Assembly (NCBI RefSeq): GCF_000967265.1
Contig: NZ_KQ033885.1
Location: forward strand, 1,779,538-1,843,537
Origin: Bifidobacterium mellis
Lineage (GTDB): Bacteria; Actinomycetota; Actinomycetes; Actinomycetales; Bifidobacteriaceae
Direction: 5' to 3'
DNA length: 64,000 bases
In this document: one piece after another, positions 48,101 to 59,109 of the stretch
How the letters are laid out: each line of letters opens with the position of its first letter
Numbering within the stretch: position 1 is the stretch's first letter
Translations under genes and position numbers: made by a program
Notes under the pieces: generated by a model
Databases searched by the model: none
The model's input: only the letters and a program-made list of their open reading frames with translations
Told to the model about the DNA's origin: nothing

Positions 48101-48980
48101 GGCAGCAGATAAAACAAATACTGAAGTGAACTGCCAACCGTCATCTACTATGAATGACCTATCTGATAAGGTTCAGACAGTTTTTAAAGTACTAGATCGA
48201 AGAGAGAAACTTGCTGCCTTACCCAAGCTTGAAGAAGCCTTGGCTTCTCTTAATAGCAAGAATAGTATTAATGCTCAAGTAGATAGAGACTCAACAGTTT
48301 TCGGATTCGATACCAATGCAGTAATTAAAATCAGCAGCCTAAGCCGAAGTAAAAGTGATAACATTATTGACTTCATAAAAACACTACCTAAGCATCATAT
48401 TATAATTCCGGGTCAGGTCGCCCAAGAGACATGGAATGTCATAACTAGAGATCATCACAACTCCAAAATCGGTCAGATCATAACAATGCAAAAAACTGAT
48501 GTCCAAAGTATCCGGACGCTACTGGGAGACGTTAAAGCTGATAGGACTTTTGATTTATTGCAAGAATTGCGAGCAATATATCAAGAGTATCAGCCTCAGA
48601 ATGATTCAGACAGTTTGAGATCCTTAACATCAACCATCACCAATCTTAAAGCCGTTGCAATCTGCCCCTTCGTGCCAAGAGCTCAGTTCTTGCAATTGGC
48701 TGAAGTAAGGCAAAAAACAAACACACCCCCAGGTTTTCGCGACTCTGGTGATAACCATGGTGACTATTTCGTCTGGGCAGATTTCTTATTAGGCGTATGC
48801 ATGTTAAACAAACCAAATATCACCAACATTGTCTTAGTCACGGATGACACAAAAAGTGATTGGAGTATTCGTGGTGTCACTCATCCCATGTTGAGCGCAG
48901 AAATCGATGCTTTATGTGGGAAAAAATTCCAACTTTGGGGTGTGCAAGATTTTTCACGTTATGTAGAATTGAACATTTAA
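48099..48980 (+). CDS. PIN-like nuclease (DUF4935)
   Basis: A 293-residue predicted metal-dependent RNase. It has the DUF4935 PIN pattern: FGFDTNAVIKI (first acidic residue), IIPGQVAQE (second), PPGFRDSGDNHGDYFVWADF (Asp cluster), and VLVTDDTKSDW near the C-terminus. The N-terminal 45 residues may be a linker. ATG at 48099 lies directly after the second 33-bp repeat; in the unduplicated state it would follow the DUF262 stop by one base. An ATG at 48150 is an alternative. AT-rich like the DUF262 gene, suggesting joint transfer. Confidence 0.75.
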   Translation: MAADKTNTEVNCQPSSTMNDLSDKVQTVFKVLDRREKLAALPKLEEALASLNSKNSINAQVDRDSTVFGFDTNAVIKISSLSRSKSDNIIDFIKTLPKHHIIIPGQVAQETWNVITRDHHNSKIGQIITMQKTDVQSIRTLLGDVKADRTFDLLQELRAIYQEYQPQNDSDSLRSLTSTITNLKAVAICPFVPRAQFLQLAEVRQKTNTPPGFRDSGDNHGDYFVWADFLLGVCMLNKPNITNIVLVTDDTKSDWSIRGVTHPMLSAEIDALCGKKFQLWGVQDFSRYVELNI

Positions 48981-51294
48981 TTGAGTAATTAGCCACGAGG
49001 GGAATCCTATGATCGAGTTCAGTATTGTAGATTGACAATCAGCTCCAATAATGTCTTGAAGACATTCAATTGATTTCGTTCGGCATGGACGAGCAGTCTT
49101 AGTCAAAACGTTTGCCTTAATCTACATCTTTTTGTTACCTTTCGCGCTGTCATATCACACCGCCACGGACGGTGTTCACAGCTCGTACTCATTCAACACG
49201 AATACTGAGCTACTCCACCGCTTCAGACAACATCGCTTCCAGGGCACGGGAACGAGCAGTTTTCCACCGAACCGCACAGAAACAACCTAGCTGCATATTA
49301 CCCAGACCCACTCGATGCTTAATCGCATTGACTGTCGAACAGTGCGCACTGTAAGGGTACACCATGGGTTGAGCGCTGCGGATATTTTCTTAAAGACCAG
49401 ATGAGAGTATGTAATGAAGTGGTCAAATCAAATTGCGCTTGTTTTCCAGTATTTTTATGCGGTGATTCACACGCACTCTATCAAGAAGATTGCGTCTGAG
49501 TTTTGTTCCTCACATTGTTGCTATCGTTGTGACTGCCTTCCGAAGTCTAGTTCGTTATACGGTAAACGACAATTTCGATATGCGTTGTATGAAGAATCTC
49601 CGCGACGCAATCTTCTGTTGTTTATTGTCTAGTCAGCGATCAGCGTGGTCACGATGCTCATTTCTAGTTCAGGCCTCTATTGGTCTCTTCATCGACATCT
49701 CCCTGTCCGTTAGGTCAAACGAATAACCGGATTAAACTGGGACACTACAAGACTACCTATCTGCCTGGGAAAGTGATCTTTGATACGAATCAACTTGCCA
49801 TACCCTGAGCTCAAGGTTTCTAGTGAACCGAATTAACGATTATCAGGCTGGACCCTTCTTATTATTAGATTGCGATCTGGAATGGCAATGCAACATTAAA
49901 TATGCTCGCCAATCCGTATCGGGTTCTGCCGCCCGTCTTTTACAAGACGTTACAAATTCATTTTCTCGTTCAACGATCTCTTTATCTATCAGTTTCCGTA
50001 TGACAATGGGTCGCCGTCCAACGCCCATATTGGATGGGGATCTAGCAATTGGCCATAAGTCAGAGCTATCCGCTGATAAGTACTGTCACATTTTCTGATG
50101 ACCAATGAGATGAGTGATATTTCATTGGCATCACGGACATATTGACAGAAGGCAACCACATTCCAAGGCGATTTCAAAACCCCACTAAGAATATCCAATT
50201 TCTGAATTTCATTCTCATTTAAACCTTTAGCCGTTCGTTCCACCTCTATTGAGACGAACTCCCCCATCCCAGTGAGCCTGATTAGGTCAGCTTCACCAAT
50301 TTCGTTACCATCGTCTGTTTTGAAAACACTCATTCCAGGATGCATTCCCATGAGTTAGCCTTTCGACCCAGCTTCAAATATCCAGTGGAAGAACCGGGCA
50401 GCAAGAAAGTGTCCTACAGCATCCACCTTGTAGACGCGTCTGGACTGTCTAGCTGAACCTGTACTGGAACTTGGCTACGGGCTCATCCCCGAATGGGAAG
50501 TCAATAGTTTTTCGAACAGCCACGACAGATGATTGGCGGGACGAAACTTGTAATTAGAATCCACTGTTTTGCACTGCATTCACGGCATTGGATCCGGAAT
50601 CCTTTTAGGACGACACTCGCCTTTCTGCCTAGGCCAGCCAACAGCCAACATTTCGTAGCCTTGTCGCTGTTACCGAACACCTTTTTAAAATCTGGAACGT
50701 CTTCACTGGTAGCTCATCTATTGAAATGCCAGCATATTCATCAACCTCTTGCCCTTCTCGCCGTGCGCGTTCCCGATACCAGTTGAAAACCTGCTGTGCA
50801 GCCATTGATTCCAGTAATCGAAGCAATGGAACAGGGCGTAGCATACCCAAATCATTGAGATCTCCTAAACCATATTCTTCAGGGTTGTCGACATAGACTT
50901 ACATGCGGAAAAGCAGATCAGATTGAAGGAATGCGCCAGGCTAGCGCTCCGAGGGATTACATACTCCGTTACGCCTCTACTCACTGATTCTTATCAAAAG
51001 CCTCTTTTAGCCACTTACGTTACCGGGCGTACAGCTCTTTTCAGCTCTTCGGAAATCGGTTTAAGCAGAAGCTTAACACGGTGCACAGAACCCGCACCTC
51101 CTCATATTGCTCATAGCGACTTCTGCGGACTCAAGCATGTTATGGATCCGCGACGGTCTGCTCATGTGGGCATTGCAAAATTCGACTCTGCGTAAATGCA
51201 GATGAAACTGAATTAACGAGTTTATTTCACACGGCTTATCGGAAGATTATTATGCATATTTAGATATCTTGATGGCTAGGTAGGGAGTGAGGTC
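48981..51294. other. Long gene-poor interval
   Basis: About 2.3 kb with no intact gene. 48981-49950 contains only short, unconvincing ORFs. A decayed minus-strand gene lies at 49989-50900, and weaker traces of the same kind continue to about 51190. Confidence 0.5.
49989..50900 (-). pseudogene. Decayed gene of unknown family
   Basis: Two minus-strand pieces with protein-like sequence lie close together. The upstream piece (about 50900-50690) reads EYGLGDLNDLGMLRPVPLL, RLLESMAAQQVFNWYRERAR and DEYAGISIDELPVKTF. The downstream piece (50351-49989) is 120 codons with 'IRLTGMGEFVSIEVERTAKG' and 'SPWNVVAFCQYVRDA', ending DGDPLSYGN. About 300 bases between them are unreadable. The two look like parts of one protein, but the family is not recognised. 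Confidence 0.45.
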
Positions 51295-52624
51295 ATGTCG
51301 GTTCCCGATCAATTGCTTATCCTCGGCAACGGTTTTGATCTTCAATGCGGGTTGGCTTCGACATTTACGGATTTTGAGGAGCCGCGCAAATATATGATTA
51401 ATACGATCATAAAGAAATACACACATTGCGAGGACATGGCAGGCATGCCTCTATCGCTTTATGACGATGAAGAGTGACCAGGTAAATCTCTGGCTGCTGA
51501 TTTGCAGGCTGGGGGAATCACTGCTTGGGATTTTATTCTTATTGCAGACGAACAGGTACGAACCTGGTATGACGTAGAAGCCTGTATCAGAGACTGGCTC
51601 ATGGGCTACGCCGAGGGCCATCAATCTTCTAGCGAGAATCAGCTGCAAACAATGGAAAATCAGTACTCGCAATATAGACGAGTGACAACCCGTGAAGTAT
51701 CGCCCGGAGACTACGAGGGAATCGCAGCTTTGGGCAACTTTATTAATGATTCAGTTTTTGAACAACTGTCGGTAGACAGACAAGTCGCTAAACTGCTTCT
51801 CAAATGGTATAATTGCGATGCTGATGATAATTCAGTCATGAAAGCAATGATGCAGGAACTCCATCGCCTGGAGGCAGCCTTCTCAAGTTATATGAAAAAT
51901 GTAGCAAAGAGCAATGAAAATTACCGTAGCCGTACCTGTCTTCTGCTAGAGCAACTCATGAACGATCAGCTAAACGATTATAATTCTTTGCTGACCGATA
52001 ACACGTACAAAATAGGCGGGGACATCTCATTCGAAAGCTCTTTCAATAATGTGAGAATACTGGATTTCAATTACACCGATCCCGTCTACGGCATCGAAAT
52101 CGCACCTACCCTCATCAACATCCACGGGAACATACATGGCGGGGACATCATTTTCGGCATTGACAGCAACAGCGTCGACACCAATGACTCCAAATTATCC
52201 AGGTCTCGTAAAGTTCACCAAGACCTATAGGCTCATGGCACTGGGCAAGGGTCGCAAGACCAAACTGGTCCATCCCTATGTAAGCGGGCAACCAGGCAGC
52301 AAGACCAACATCATCAAGTTCTTCGGGCGTTCCCTGGGTGACCCCGATTATTCGTACTTCCAAGCCATCTTCGATGAAGTGAACCTGTACGGAAGCGATA
52401 CCCGACTGGTCTTCTACTACAACCAGAACCGCCTGAACGAAAATAAGGATGACGAGAAGGGCAAGAACACGACAAGTGAAAGCGCACAGGAAGAGATGTT
52501 CGAGAAAGTCAACCGCCTCATCACCACATATGGGCAGACCCTGGACAACAAGGACCACGGCCGTAACCTCATGCACAAGCTTCTCCTGGAAAACAGGCTG
52601 CAGGTCGTCCAGGTCCCAGTCTGA
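51295..52624 (+). pseudogene. Broken AbiH-family abortive-infection gene
   Basis: AbiH-type proteins are Rossmann-like abortive-infection factors. The frame starts MSVPDQLLILGNGFDLQCGL with the AbiH motif ILGNGFDLxxGL, and GGGAGTGAGG precedes the ATG. An in-frame TGA lies at 51475-51477. The same phase then resumes and shows RILDFNYTDPVYG, LINIHGNIHGG and IIFGID. A one-base shift near 52200 moves to a frame with HPYVSGQPG and FFGRSLGDPDYSYFQ, ending at 52624. Family identity is convincing, and the gene cannot make a full product. Confidence 0.75.
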
Positions 52625-53014
52625 CAGAGGTGCCACTTTCTAAAGTAATTCCCCTTGACAGTCAGGATACGGCCCCAGCCTGACTATGCACTCTTCATGA
52701 CCTAGCACCAAGCATATTATGACCCAGTCGACACTGAACTTAGCTACACTCACCTCTTAGCGATGGCAACCTTGGAGCCATACGGCTGTTTGATCATAGC
52801 CACACTGCTTCAAAGAATTTGACCAATTGCCATCCCATCAGCACTTTCCTGGCGCCTTCTAACAAGAGTAAATAATCAGCCAGAGCGTAAGGCAAAGTGA
52901 CTAACAATTAAACTCCGGCCTATCTTTAAATCTGCAGCGTAACTAATTGGTCTTACAGACCAGGGATGACGTGCTGTATCTAAGGGAATTCTGGCTGCAC
53001 CTTTCCTGCTCCGC
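52625..53014. other. Intergenic interval, no gene seen
   Basis: The interval lies between two convergent broken genes. No hairpin or repeat stands out. Confidence 0.5.
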
Positions 53015-55135
53015 TTAGGCTCTCGTGCTCGCCTCCACCGGCAGGTCCTTGGCGATCCTGGACGTATAGGTTCCATTCTTCCAATCAGCGAGATTGCCGA
53101 CCACGTAGACACGACGCTTGGCTCGCGACACGGCGACGTTAAGCAGATTGGGCGACCCGTTAACCCATGAACGAGAGCCTTCTCCACGCTTGCCGGCTCT
53201 GCTGCCAAGAACGATGAAGACCACATCGGCTTCCCGCCCCTGGGAGGTGTGGACGGTTCCGGCCTGGCTTGATGCGAGCCGGCTCGCTTCGCTGTCATTG
53301 CAACCAGTGCATTGCCGCAAGGCATCCGCGAAGGCGTCACGCACCTGTTTGGCCACAGCTCTGAACGGAGCGATGACCAGAATATTGGTGGGGTCAATCC
53401 CGCCTTGGAAGAGCCCGCATAGACGCTTGTGGAGTTCGTAGCCTTCCTGCGGCCTCCATTGCGTTCTCCCGGTTTCGCTGGAATTCGGCGGCACATCGTA
53501 CCAACAGGAGGCCGGCAGCTCATCTCCCGCATGAGGACCGGACGGATAGGCACAGGGCTGATGCCCCGGCCCTACACGAACCATCCTGCCGGAGTAGGCC
53601 ATATCGTTGCATATGGAAAACATGGGTTCATCACAGCGCCGATGAACCACCAGAGGCATCCCCAGCCAGTGGTCATCCGTCTCGTCCAACAGACCGCAAG
53701 GCGTCTGGTAATCAACCAAGGCCTGCATGTTTTCGGACTCCAGTCCCAGGTGCTGGAGGTGATGGGTGCTCGCCAGGAGTTCTCGCATCGGCTTAGGCAT
53801 GGTACCCACGGGTTGGAGCTGCATAGGGTCTCCAACTGCAACCGCATGTTTCACGCGCTGCAATAGACCAGCAGCGGCCTGGGGCAGGGCCTGTCCAGCC
53901 TCATCAACAATCGCCCAGCCGAGCGCCTCCTTGCCTATCCCCGATAACATTCTGGATATTGAAGCAAAGGACGAGGAGACGACTGGGATCACCAGGAAGA
54001 AGGTCTGCCAAGCCACCAACCTCTCGTCATTCGTAAAGCCATTCGACTGCATCACAGCGCAAGCAAGGGAAAGATTGCACATGAACTGGTGGGAAGCACC
54101 CATAACGACCTGCTGATGAAGAGCCAGCGCCTTGATATAGACCTCCGTCCGCGCCTTGCTCCATTCCTGGTCCATCCACGCAACATGATCATCGCCAATG
54201 TCAGGCCTGGGCCACTGAATCTGCTCGGCCTCAGCAATTTGCTGTTCAAGAGCAGTAAGTTGCCTGGTCAAGGTCGCAATCTGTTTTTGGCATTGACCTA
54301 ACTCCTGATCACCGACTTCCAACCCTCCATAGAAGGATTGCAACCGCTGATGGACCGTGCTGGCCTGCTCATCAAAATGCTGCTTCGCGCGACGCGCCTG
54401 CTCCAGATCAGTACGTACCTTAAGCTCGTCCTGCTGCCTTTCGCGGCTGTGGAAAAACGACCTTAGCGGATGCGCCTTCCAGTAAGACAAGTGAACCTGA
54501 CAAATGCCATCAGCCTGTTCCCAAGCAGCTTGCGCATTATTGGCAGCCTGGCCAGCATCCGACATCTGCCGTTCCATTGATTGAACCTGTCCGACATACC
54601 TTGAGCGGCTTGCCTTCATGCCATGGAGTTGTTCATTGAGGGTTTTCAGCTCGGCTGACAGATTGGATCGCTGATTGCACAGGTCCGAATAAGAACGCAT
54701 AAGGTTGTACTGGGCAGTCTTCCTGGCGCGGATGCTTTCTTCCTTCTTCAGCGCAGCATTAAAGTCGTTCCTGGCCTTTGCCCAATTGGTCCTGCTGCCT
54801 CTTTCACCTGGCATGTATTTCAATGACTTATAGATAAATTCGTTTTTGAAGGGCCACAGGAATCGGTTTTTATTGCTCATATTCCCCAAGACCGCCGATA
54901 TAAGAGCCCAAGCGGATGAGGCATTTGAAGAACCGCTCTCATTATCCTGGCTCCTGCGATCGGTAATTTGCCCGGTAAAGTCTCGAAAAGCGAATCCACA
55001 GGGAACCTGTTTGAATTCACTGTCAATATAGGTTTCCCACTCGGCGTCTATAGCATCGGCACTGGGCAGATCCTGGCTGACGTTTTCAACAGCCTTGTTG
55101 TTGCTGGAAGCAACGACAATCTCAAAGCCGGTCAC
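53015..55135 (-). pseudogene. SF1 helicase (COG1112-like), C-terminal piece
   Basis: The piece of 706 codons from a GTG at 55135 continues the 55175-56851 frame in phase. It carries a long coiled-coil insertion (about 120-290, rich in Q, A, E and R). Walker B is WAIVDEAGQA, followed by AVGDPMQLQPV. The C-terminal RecA domain has ILVIAPFRAVAKQ, TVHTSQGREADVV and LLNVAVSRAKRRVYVVG. These are motifs II-VI of DNA2/NAM7-type SF1 helicases, found in several anti-phage systems. Thirteen codons separate this GTG from the TAA of the N-terminal piece. Without the P-loop it cannot act alone. Confidence 0.8.
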
Positions 55136-55174
55136 CGACGGATCAAGCGTCCAGTAGACGTAGTCCTTGTCCTC

Positions 55175-56851
55175 TTACGAAGTTGCTCTGGCCAGCCTCC
55201 GGGATGTGAAAATATCCTGAGGACGGGAGAATCCTGCCAACCGCCGGGCCCTGGCCACAATAATCTCGGCCACCACATCCTTGAGCAGGGTGGTCTTGCC
55301 AGTTCCAGGAGGGCCATTGACACCTAGCAGTGATGAGCTGCCATATCCTTCCAAGGCCGCCCGTATTTGATTGATGGCCAGTTGCTGACCAGTTGACTGA
55401 AATTGATTGGAAGCACTCGGCCATCGTCCAAAAGGCATGCCGGCAGGTTCCGTAAAGTCGCCTACCAAATGCCCCTCAGGGTCCTTCTGCAGATTGAACC
55501 GTCGAGGATGACCAATCGATAGATATTGCCTGACCGGTTCAGAAAATATTTCAGGCCCATTTTGATAAAGGTCCTCAAGATCTTCGAGGAAGAAGGAGTC
55601 CATCATTTCGCCATTCAACGATTCCGAACTGGCTTCCAGATGGCAATTGACATAATCCCTGATCAGAGGTGAGCCGTCAGCGCGAGCAAAAAGAGGAGAG
55701 CTACTCACCGCGCGGTCATCCAGTCCCATCCGATCCGCTACATGCTCGATGAGGCTTTCGATCTCATATCTGCCGACCGGGCCTGCCTTGTACATCGGTC
55801 GGCCTGCTTCGTCCCCAGAGTCTTCCCCAGCCAGACGATTGAATTCGGATTTGAGTTTGCTTTCCGTATCGTCAAATACTTCGATATGTGGCCACCCAGC
55901 CGGGCAATCGGGCCAGCCCTCATGATTGAACAGGCAGGAAACCGCTTTGGCATATTGCGAGAGCATCAACGATCTTGGGACCAGACAGCCATCATCCCCT
56001 ACGCAGAACTCCATGAGGGAAGCCACGGCAGAAGGACCGCCAGCGCTCTTGCTCTGCCGATGGGCAAGCTCCTGCAACACCTCATCCTGAGCAGTCTCCT
56101 CGGCTGGCGAGAGCTCTCGAACAAGCTTGGCGGCCTTCAACAGCGCATTCGTGACTACACGCTGGGAGAGCCCGACTGCTATTCGAAAACGTTCATGCCT
56201 AAGCCATCGATTTTGTCGTCCTACCCCTTCTTGCTGCTCCGAGCTCTCGCCAGGTTTTACTGCCTGGTGGACAGGGCGACGCGCAAATCGACGGTCATAG
56301 TCCTTGCGGTAAACGGCACAGGCTGAGCCAGACCGATTGGCCTTTGCTGACAGCTTTTCCACCACCTGTAGCAGGCGCGAAACCATGGAATCCGTCAGCT
56401 CAGTACCCGCCGGCAGAGGGCCGGGCTGCTCAGCCACCTCTAGCCATAACCGGTTCGTCTCCCCAAGCAGACCGGTTATAGTCTGTTCGTCGAGCCTTGA
56501 TTTTGCCGCCTGCGCGCGCAACCAATTCTCGGTATCCTCCGCAAACGAGAAAGGTTTGGTCAGCCGAGCGTACATGTCTGTCTGCAGCCGGTATATTTTC
56601 CTGCTCTGCAGGTCGTTATAGAGGTTTGTATAGGAACGACGCTCATTGTCAACCGGCCCGATGAGAAGATCAGCATGAATGCCATCCCATGGAAGTCGCT
56701 CCTGCTCAGCAACGCTTACCCTGTGGTCGTCGTTGCGGGAGGAGGATAAAGCAATGAGCTGGTCATCCCTCCAATTTTGTGGCGAGAACAGTTCAACCGC
56801 GCACCAATATGACAAAACATCCATTGCATGCTGTTGCTCATCGTTCCCCAT
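55175..56851 (-). pseudogene. SF1 helicase (COG1112-like), N-terminal piece
   Basis: The 558-residue piece begins MGNDEQQHAMDVLSYWCAVE. About 480 residues without known motifs are followed by the P-loop GVNGPPGTGKTTLLKD (Walker A). It ends at TAA 55177-55175 (RLARATS, stop). The frame continues in phase as EDKDYVYW into the C-terminal piece, so one nonsense codon splits a gene of about 1278 codons (53015-56851). No PLD HxK motif is seen, so a single-gene Mokosh assignment is unsupported. Confidence 0.8.
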
Positions 56852-57053
56852 ATTTGCCAGTATGCGGATAAGCTGGGACAGGCACGAGAACCAGGATCCA
56901 TGCTCCAGGAGTCAAACTGTTAGACGGAAGCATAAGGTTATGGACGCGCACAAGTCGCAAGCCAGGGCAGGGACACCGAATCTAACCGAATCCCGTATCA
57001 ACCTTAAAACCGTCAAGCCCAAAAGGAATTGGAATAAGTATGCTCCCAGCACG

Positions 57054-57689
57054 TTACGGCATCTGGCTAAGTGCTCCATCATTCATGTGGAAAAATTCAT
57101 CTGCGATTTGCTTAAGCTCACCCTGGTGGTGACTGGCGATGATTATAGTCCTGCCCTGATTGCGCTGCCTGATCATCTCGTCCAGGAATATCCCCACAGA
57201 ATGCTCATCCAGACCATTCGTAGGCTCATCCAACAGAATCAGACGCTGGTGTTCCATTAGGGCCTGCACAATAGCGAGCTTCTGCCGCATGCCCAGCGAA
57301 TAGGATTTAACCTTCTCATCCACATGGCCATCAAGGCTGAATTCAGTCAGTAGCCGTTCAGTTTCATCAGCATCAAAAGTGTGGTTGATGTTCCCCAGAT
57401 AACGGAGGTTCTGCATGGCAGTTTCACTGAGCACAAACCCCGGGTTCTCGATGATCAGGCCGATGGGCTCAGGAAGTCGACGATTGAAAACCACAGGCTG
57501 ACCTCCAATGGTAACCTTGCCGGAATCCGGCCGTATAAAGCCGCATATGGCTCGCAGCAGCATTGTCTTGCCCGATCCGTTGGGACCGACTATGCCATAA
57601 ATCCGTCCTGAATCAAATTCAGCTTCAACTTGATTGAGCACCCGCTTGCCTTTGTAGGTCTTGCTCAGGCTGTCAACATGAACGAACAT
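57054..57689 (-). CDS. ABC transporter ATP-binding protein of peptide operon
   Basis: The 211-residue ATPase has Walker A GPNGSGKT (35-42), signature YSLGMRQKLAI, Walker B LILLDEPTNGLD and an H-loop IIIASHH. It is of the BcrA-like subfamily used with small ABC-2-type membrane subunits. AAGGAGAA precedes the ATG. It is last in the operon, 57 bases after the third membrane protein. It probably energises export of, or immunity to, the peptide encoded first. Confidence 0.9.
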   Translation of the reverse strand: MFVHVDSLSKTYKGKRVLNQVEAEFDSGRIYGIVGPNGSGKTMLLRAICGFIRPDSGKVTIGGQPVVFNRRLPEPIGLIIENPGFVLSETAMQNLRYLGNINHTFDADETERLLTEFSLDGHVDEKVKSYSLGMRQKLAIVQALMEHQRLILLDEPTNGLDEHSVGIFLDEMIRQRNQGRTIIIASHHQGELKQIADEFFHMNDGALSQMP

Positions 57690-57746
57690 GGGGAGTTCTC
57701 CTTATCAAATGGGCGTTAATTGTGTTATGAGGCGGCTTCATGACAC

Positions 57747-58412
57747 TCACGCGATTCGGGGATGATCGCAGGCCACAGCGTTCGCGGCAATCAGCGCGAC
57801 CGTAAGGGCAAGCAGCGATGGAAGCCACAAGGGTATAGGACCTGCATGCGCCGTGGAAAACCACCGCGCAGCCGGCCAAAAAGACAGCAGGGACGCATAA
57901 ATAACGAGAGCAACAATGTAGCCAGCCGCCCGGTTTGCCAGAAGATAGGAACAGTTAACCATAAGAAGCATGCAGAACAGGGTCAGGCCAGCACAAATAG
58001 CGGTTGACAGCAGTTGACCGGGAACCAGATCAGGTATCACCACAAAAGCGATGCATACCTGAATCCCTGTAAAGACCAGGCAGTAAAGGGCTAAAAGTGC
58101 CAGGTAACTGGCGAAATGTCGAATCCCCCGATCCTGACGGATGTAGACCAGCGGATTCGGTATAGCCAGGTATTCCGAAAGCTGCTCAAGAGGCAGGGCC
58201 ATTCCAGTAATCATGAAAACCAGGGCGTGCATGTTAGTCAAGAGATTTGACTCCTGGGGATTTTCACTGAGACGATACATACCCATAAATATGCTGCTTG
58301 GTTTCCTACTGAGATAGTAGTTGGTCACCAGAACGGCAAAGGCCAGCAGAATAAGGGTCCGCAGACCGTTACGTGGTCCAAGTTGCTGCATTGCTCTTCG
58401 TAGCGCGTGCAT
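57747..58412 (-). CDS. Small ABC-transporter membrane protein 3
   Basis: A 221-residue polytopic protein with about six helices, beginning MHALRRAMQQLGPRNGLRTL. It has a short loop 'IPNPLVYIRQDRGI' near the middle. The ATG at 58412 lies one base after the stop of the preceding gene. The frame is open far upstream, but that part is antisense overlap only. Low sequence conservation is typical; the family cannot be named. Confidence 0.7.
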   Translation of the reverse strand: MHALRRAMQQLGPRNGLRTLILLAFAVLVTNYYLSRKPSSIFMGMYRLSENPQESNLLTNMHALVFMITGMALPLEQLSEYLAIPNPLVYIRQDRGIRHFASYLALLALYCLVFTGIQVCIAFVVIPDLVPGQLLSTAICAGLTLFCMLLMVNCSYLLANRAAGYIVALVIYASLLSFWPAARWFSTAHAGPIPLWLPSLLALTVALIAANAVACDHPRIA

Positions 58413-58413
58413 T

Positions 58414-59109
58414 TCAATCACCCAGTCGATCAGTATTACCGAAAGCTGATGAGTTAGCCAGAACCATAACCGGGCAATAGATAATGAAAGGGACAATCTG
58501 TTGTATAACCACAAATTTCCAATAAGGAGCAACAGGGTACCAAAAGTAAAATACAAACCTAGTAGCGTTACCTGCCAGTGGACTCAACAACCAATCTGCA
58601 ATAGCGAAAAAACCAATGATAATAGGCAGGAATCGTCCCCAGGATATTCCAAGGTTGTTCAGCAGCAGGCAGACCAGACCCACAGAGATAATCATCATGA
58701 ATATTTGCACAGGGACCATCAGGGAAACAGACAAGGCCATAGGTGTTATCTGCTGGCCCTGCAATGGGAACTCAATCAAGAAAAACAACAGCCACGTGTA
58801 TAAAGCTCCGACGATGCCGACAAGTGCGCACCACAGCAAGTTGGTTTTCAACTGCAAACGCGGATCGCGCCTGACCATTTCGAAGGTCGAATACCTAGCA
58901 CTTCCAGCGTATAACAGCATCAGGAATACGGGCAATACTCCGATAGTGGGGCAGTTGAGCATGAACCCCACATAGTCCATCACTGGATCCTTCTCCATGT
59001 TGAGAAATAACTGGGTCGTGCAATAGATAAAGCCAAATAGGAAGAGTCCGGTAAGAACCATTTTGGAACCGAAGGAGGAACGACGCAGGTAGATCAGATG
59101 ATTAATCAT
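58414..59109 (-). CDS. Small ABC-transporter membrane protein 2
   Basis: A 231-residue protein with six probable helices (about 15-35, 52-70, 90-115, 125-155, 160-180 and 195-215). The ATG at 59109 overlaps the stop of the first membrane gene (ATGA). It begins MINHLIYLRRSSFGSKMVL, like the first, suggesting common ancestry. Part of the peptide-transport operon. Confidence 0.7.
   Translation of the reverse strand: MINHLIYLRRSSFGSKMVLTGLFLFGFIYCTTQLFLNMEKDPVMDYVGFMLNCPTIGVLPVFLMLLYAGSARYSTFEMVRRDPRLQLKTNLLWCALVGIVGALYTWLLFFLIEFPLQGQQITPMALSVSLMVPVQIFMMIISVGLVCLLLNNLGISWGRFLPIIIGFFAIADWLLSPLAGNATRFVFYFWYPVAPYWKFVVIQQIVPFIIYCPVMVLANSSAFGNTDRLGD

Noticed and set aside
49172-49726. Several 60-80-codon plus-strand ORFs
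   Set aside because: Low-complexity, no start signals, no conserved pattern; treated as non-coding or decayed.
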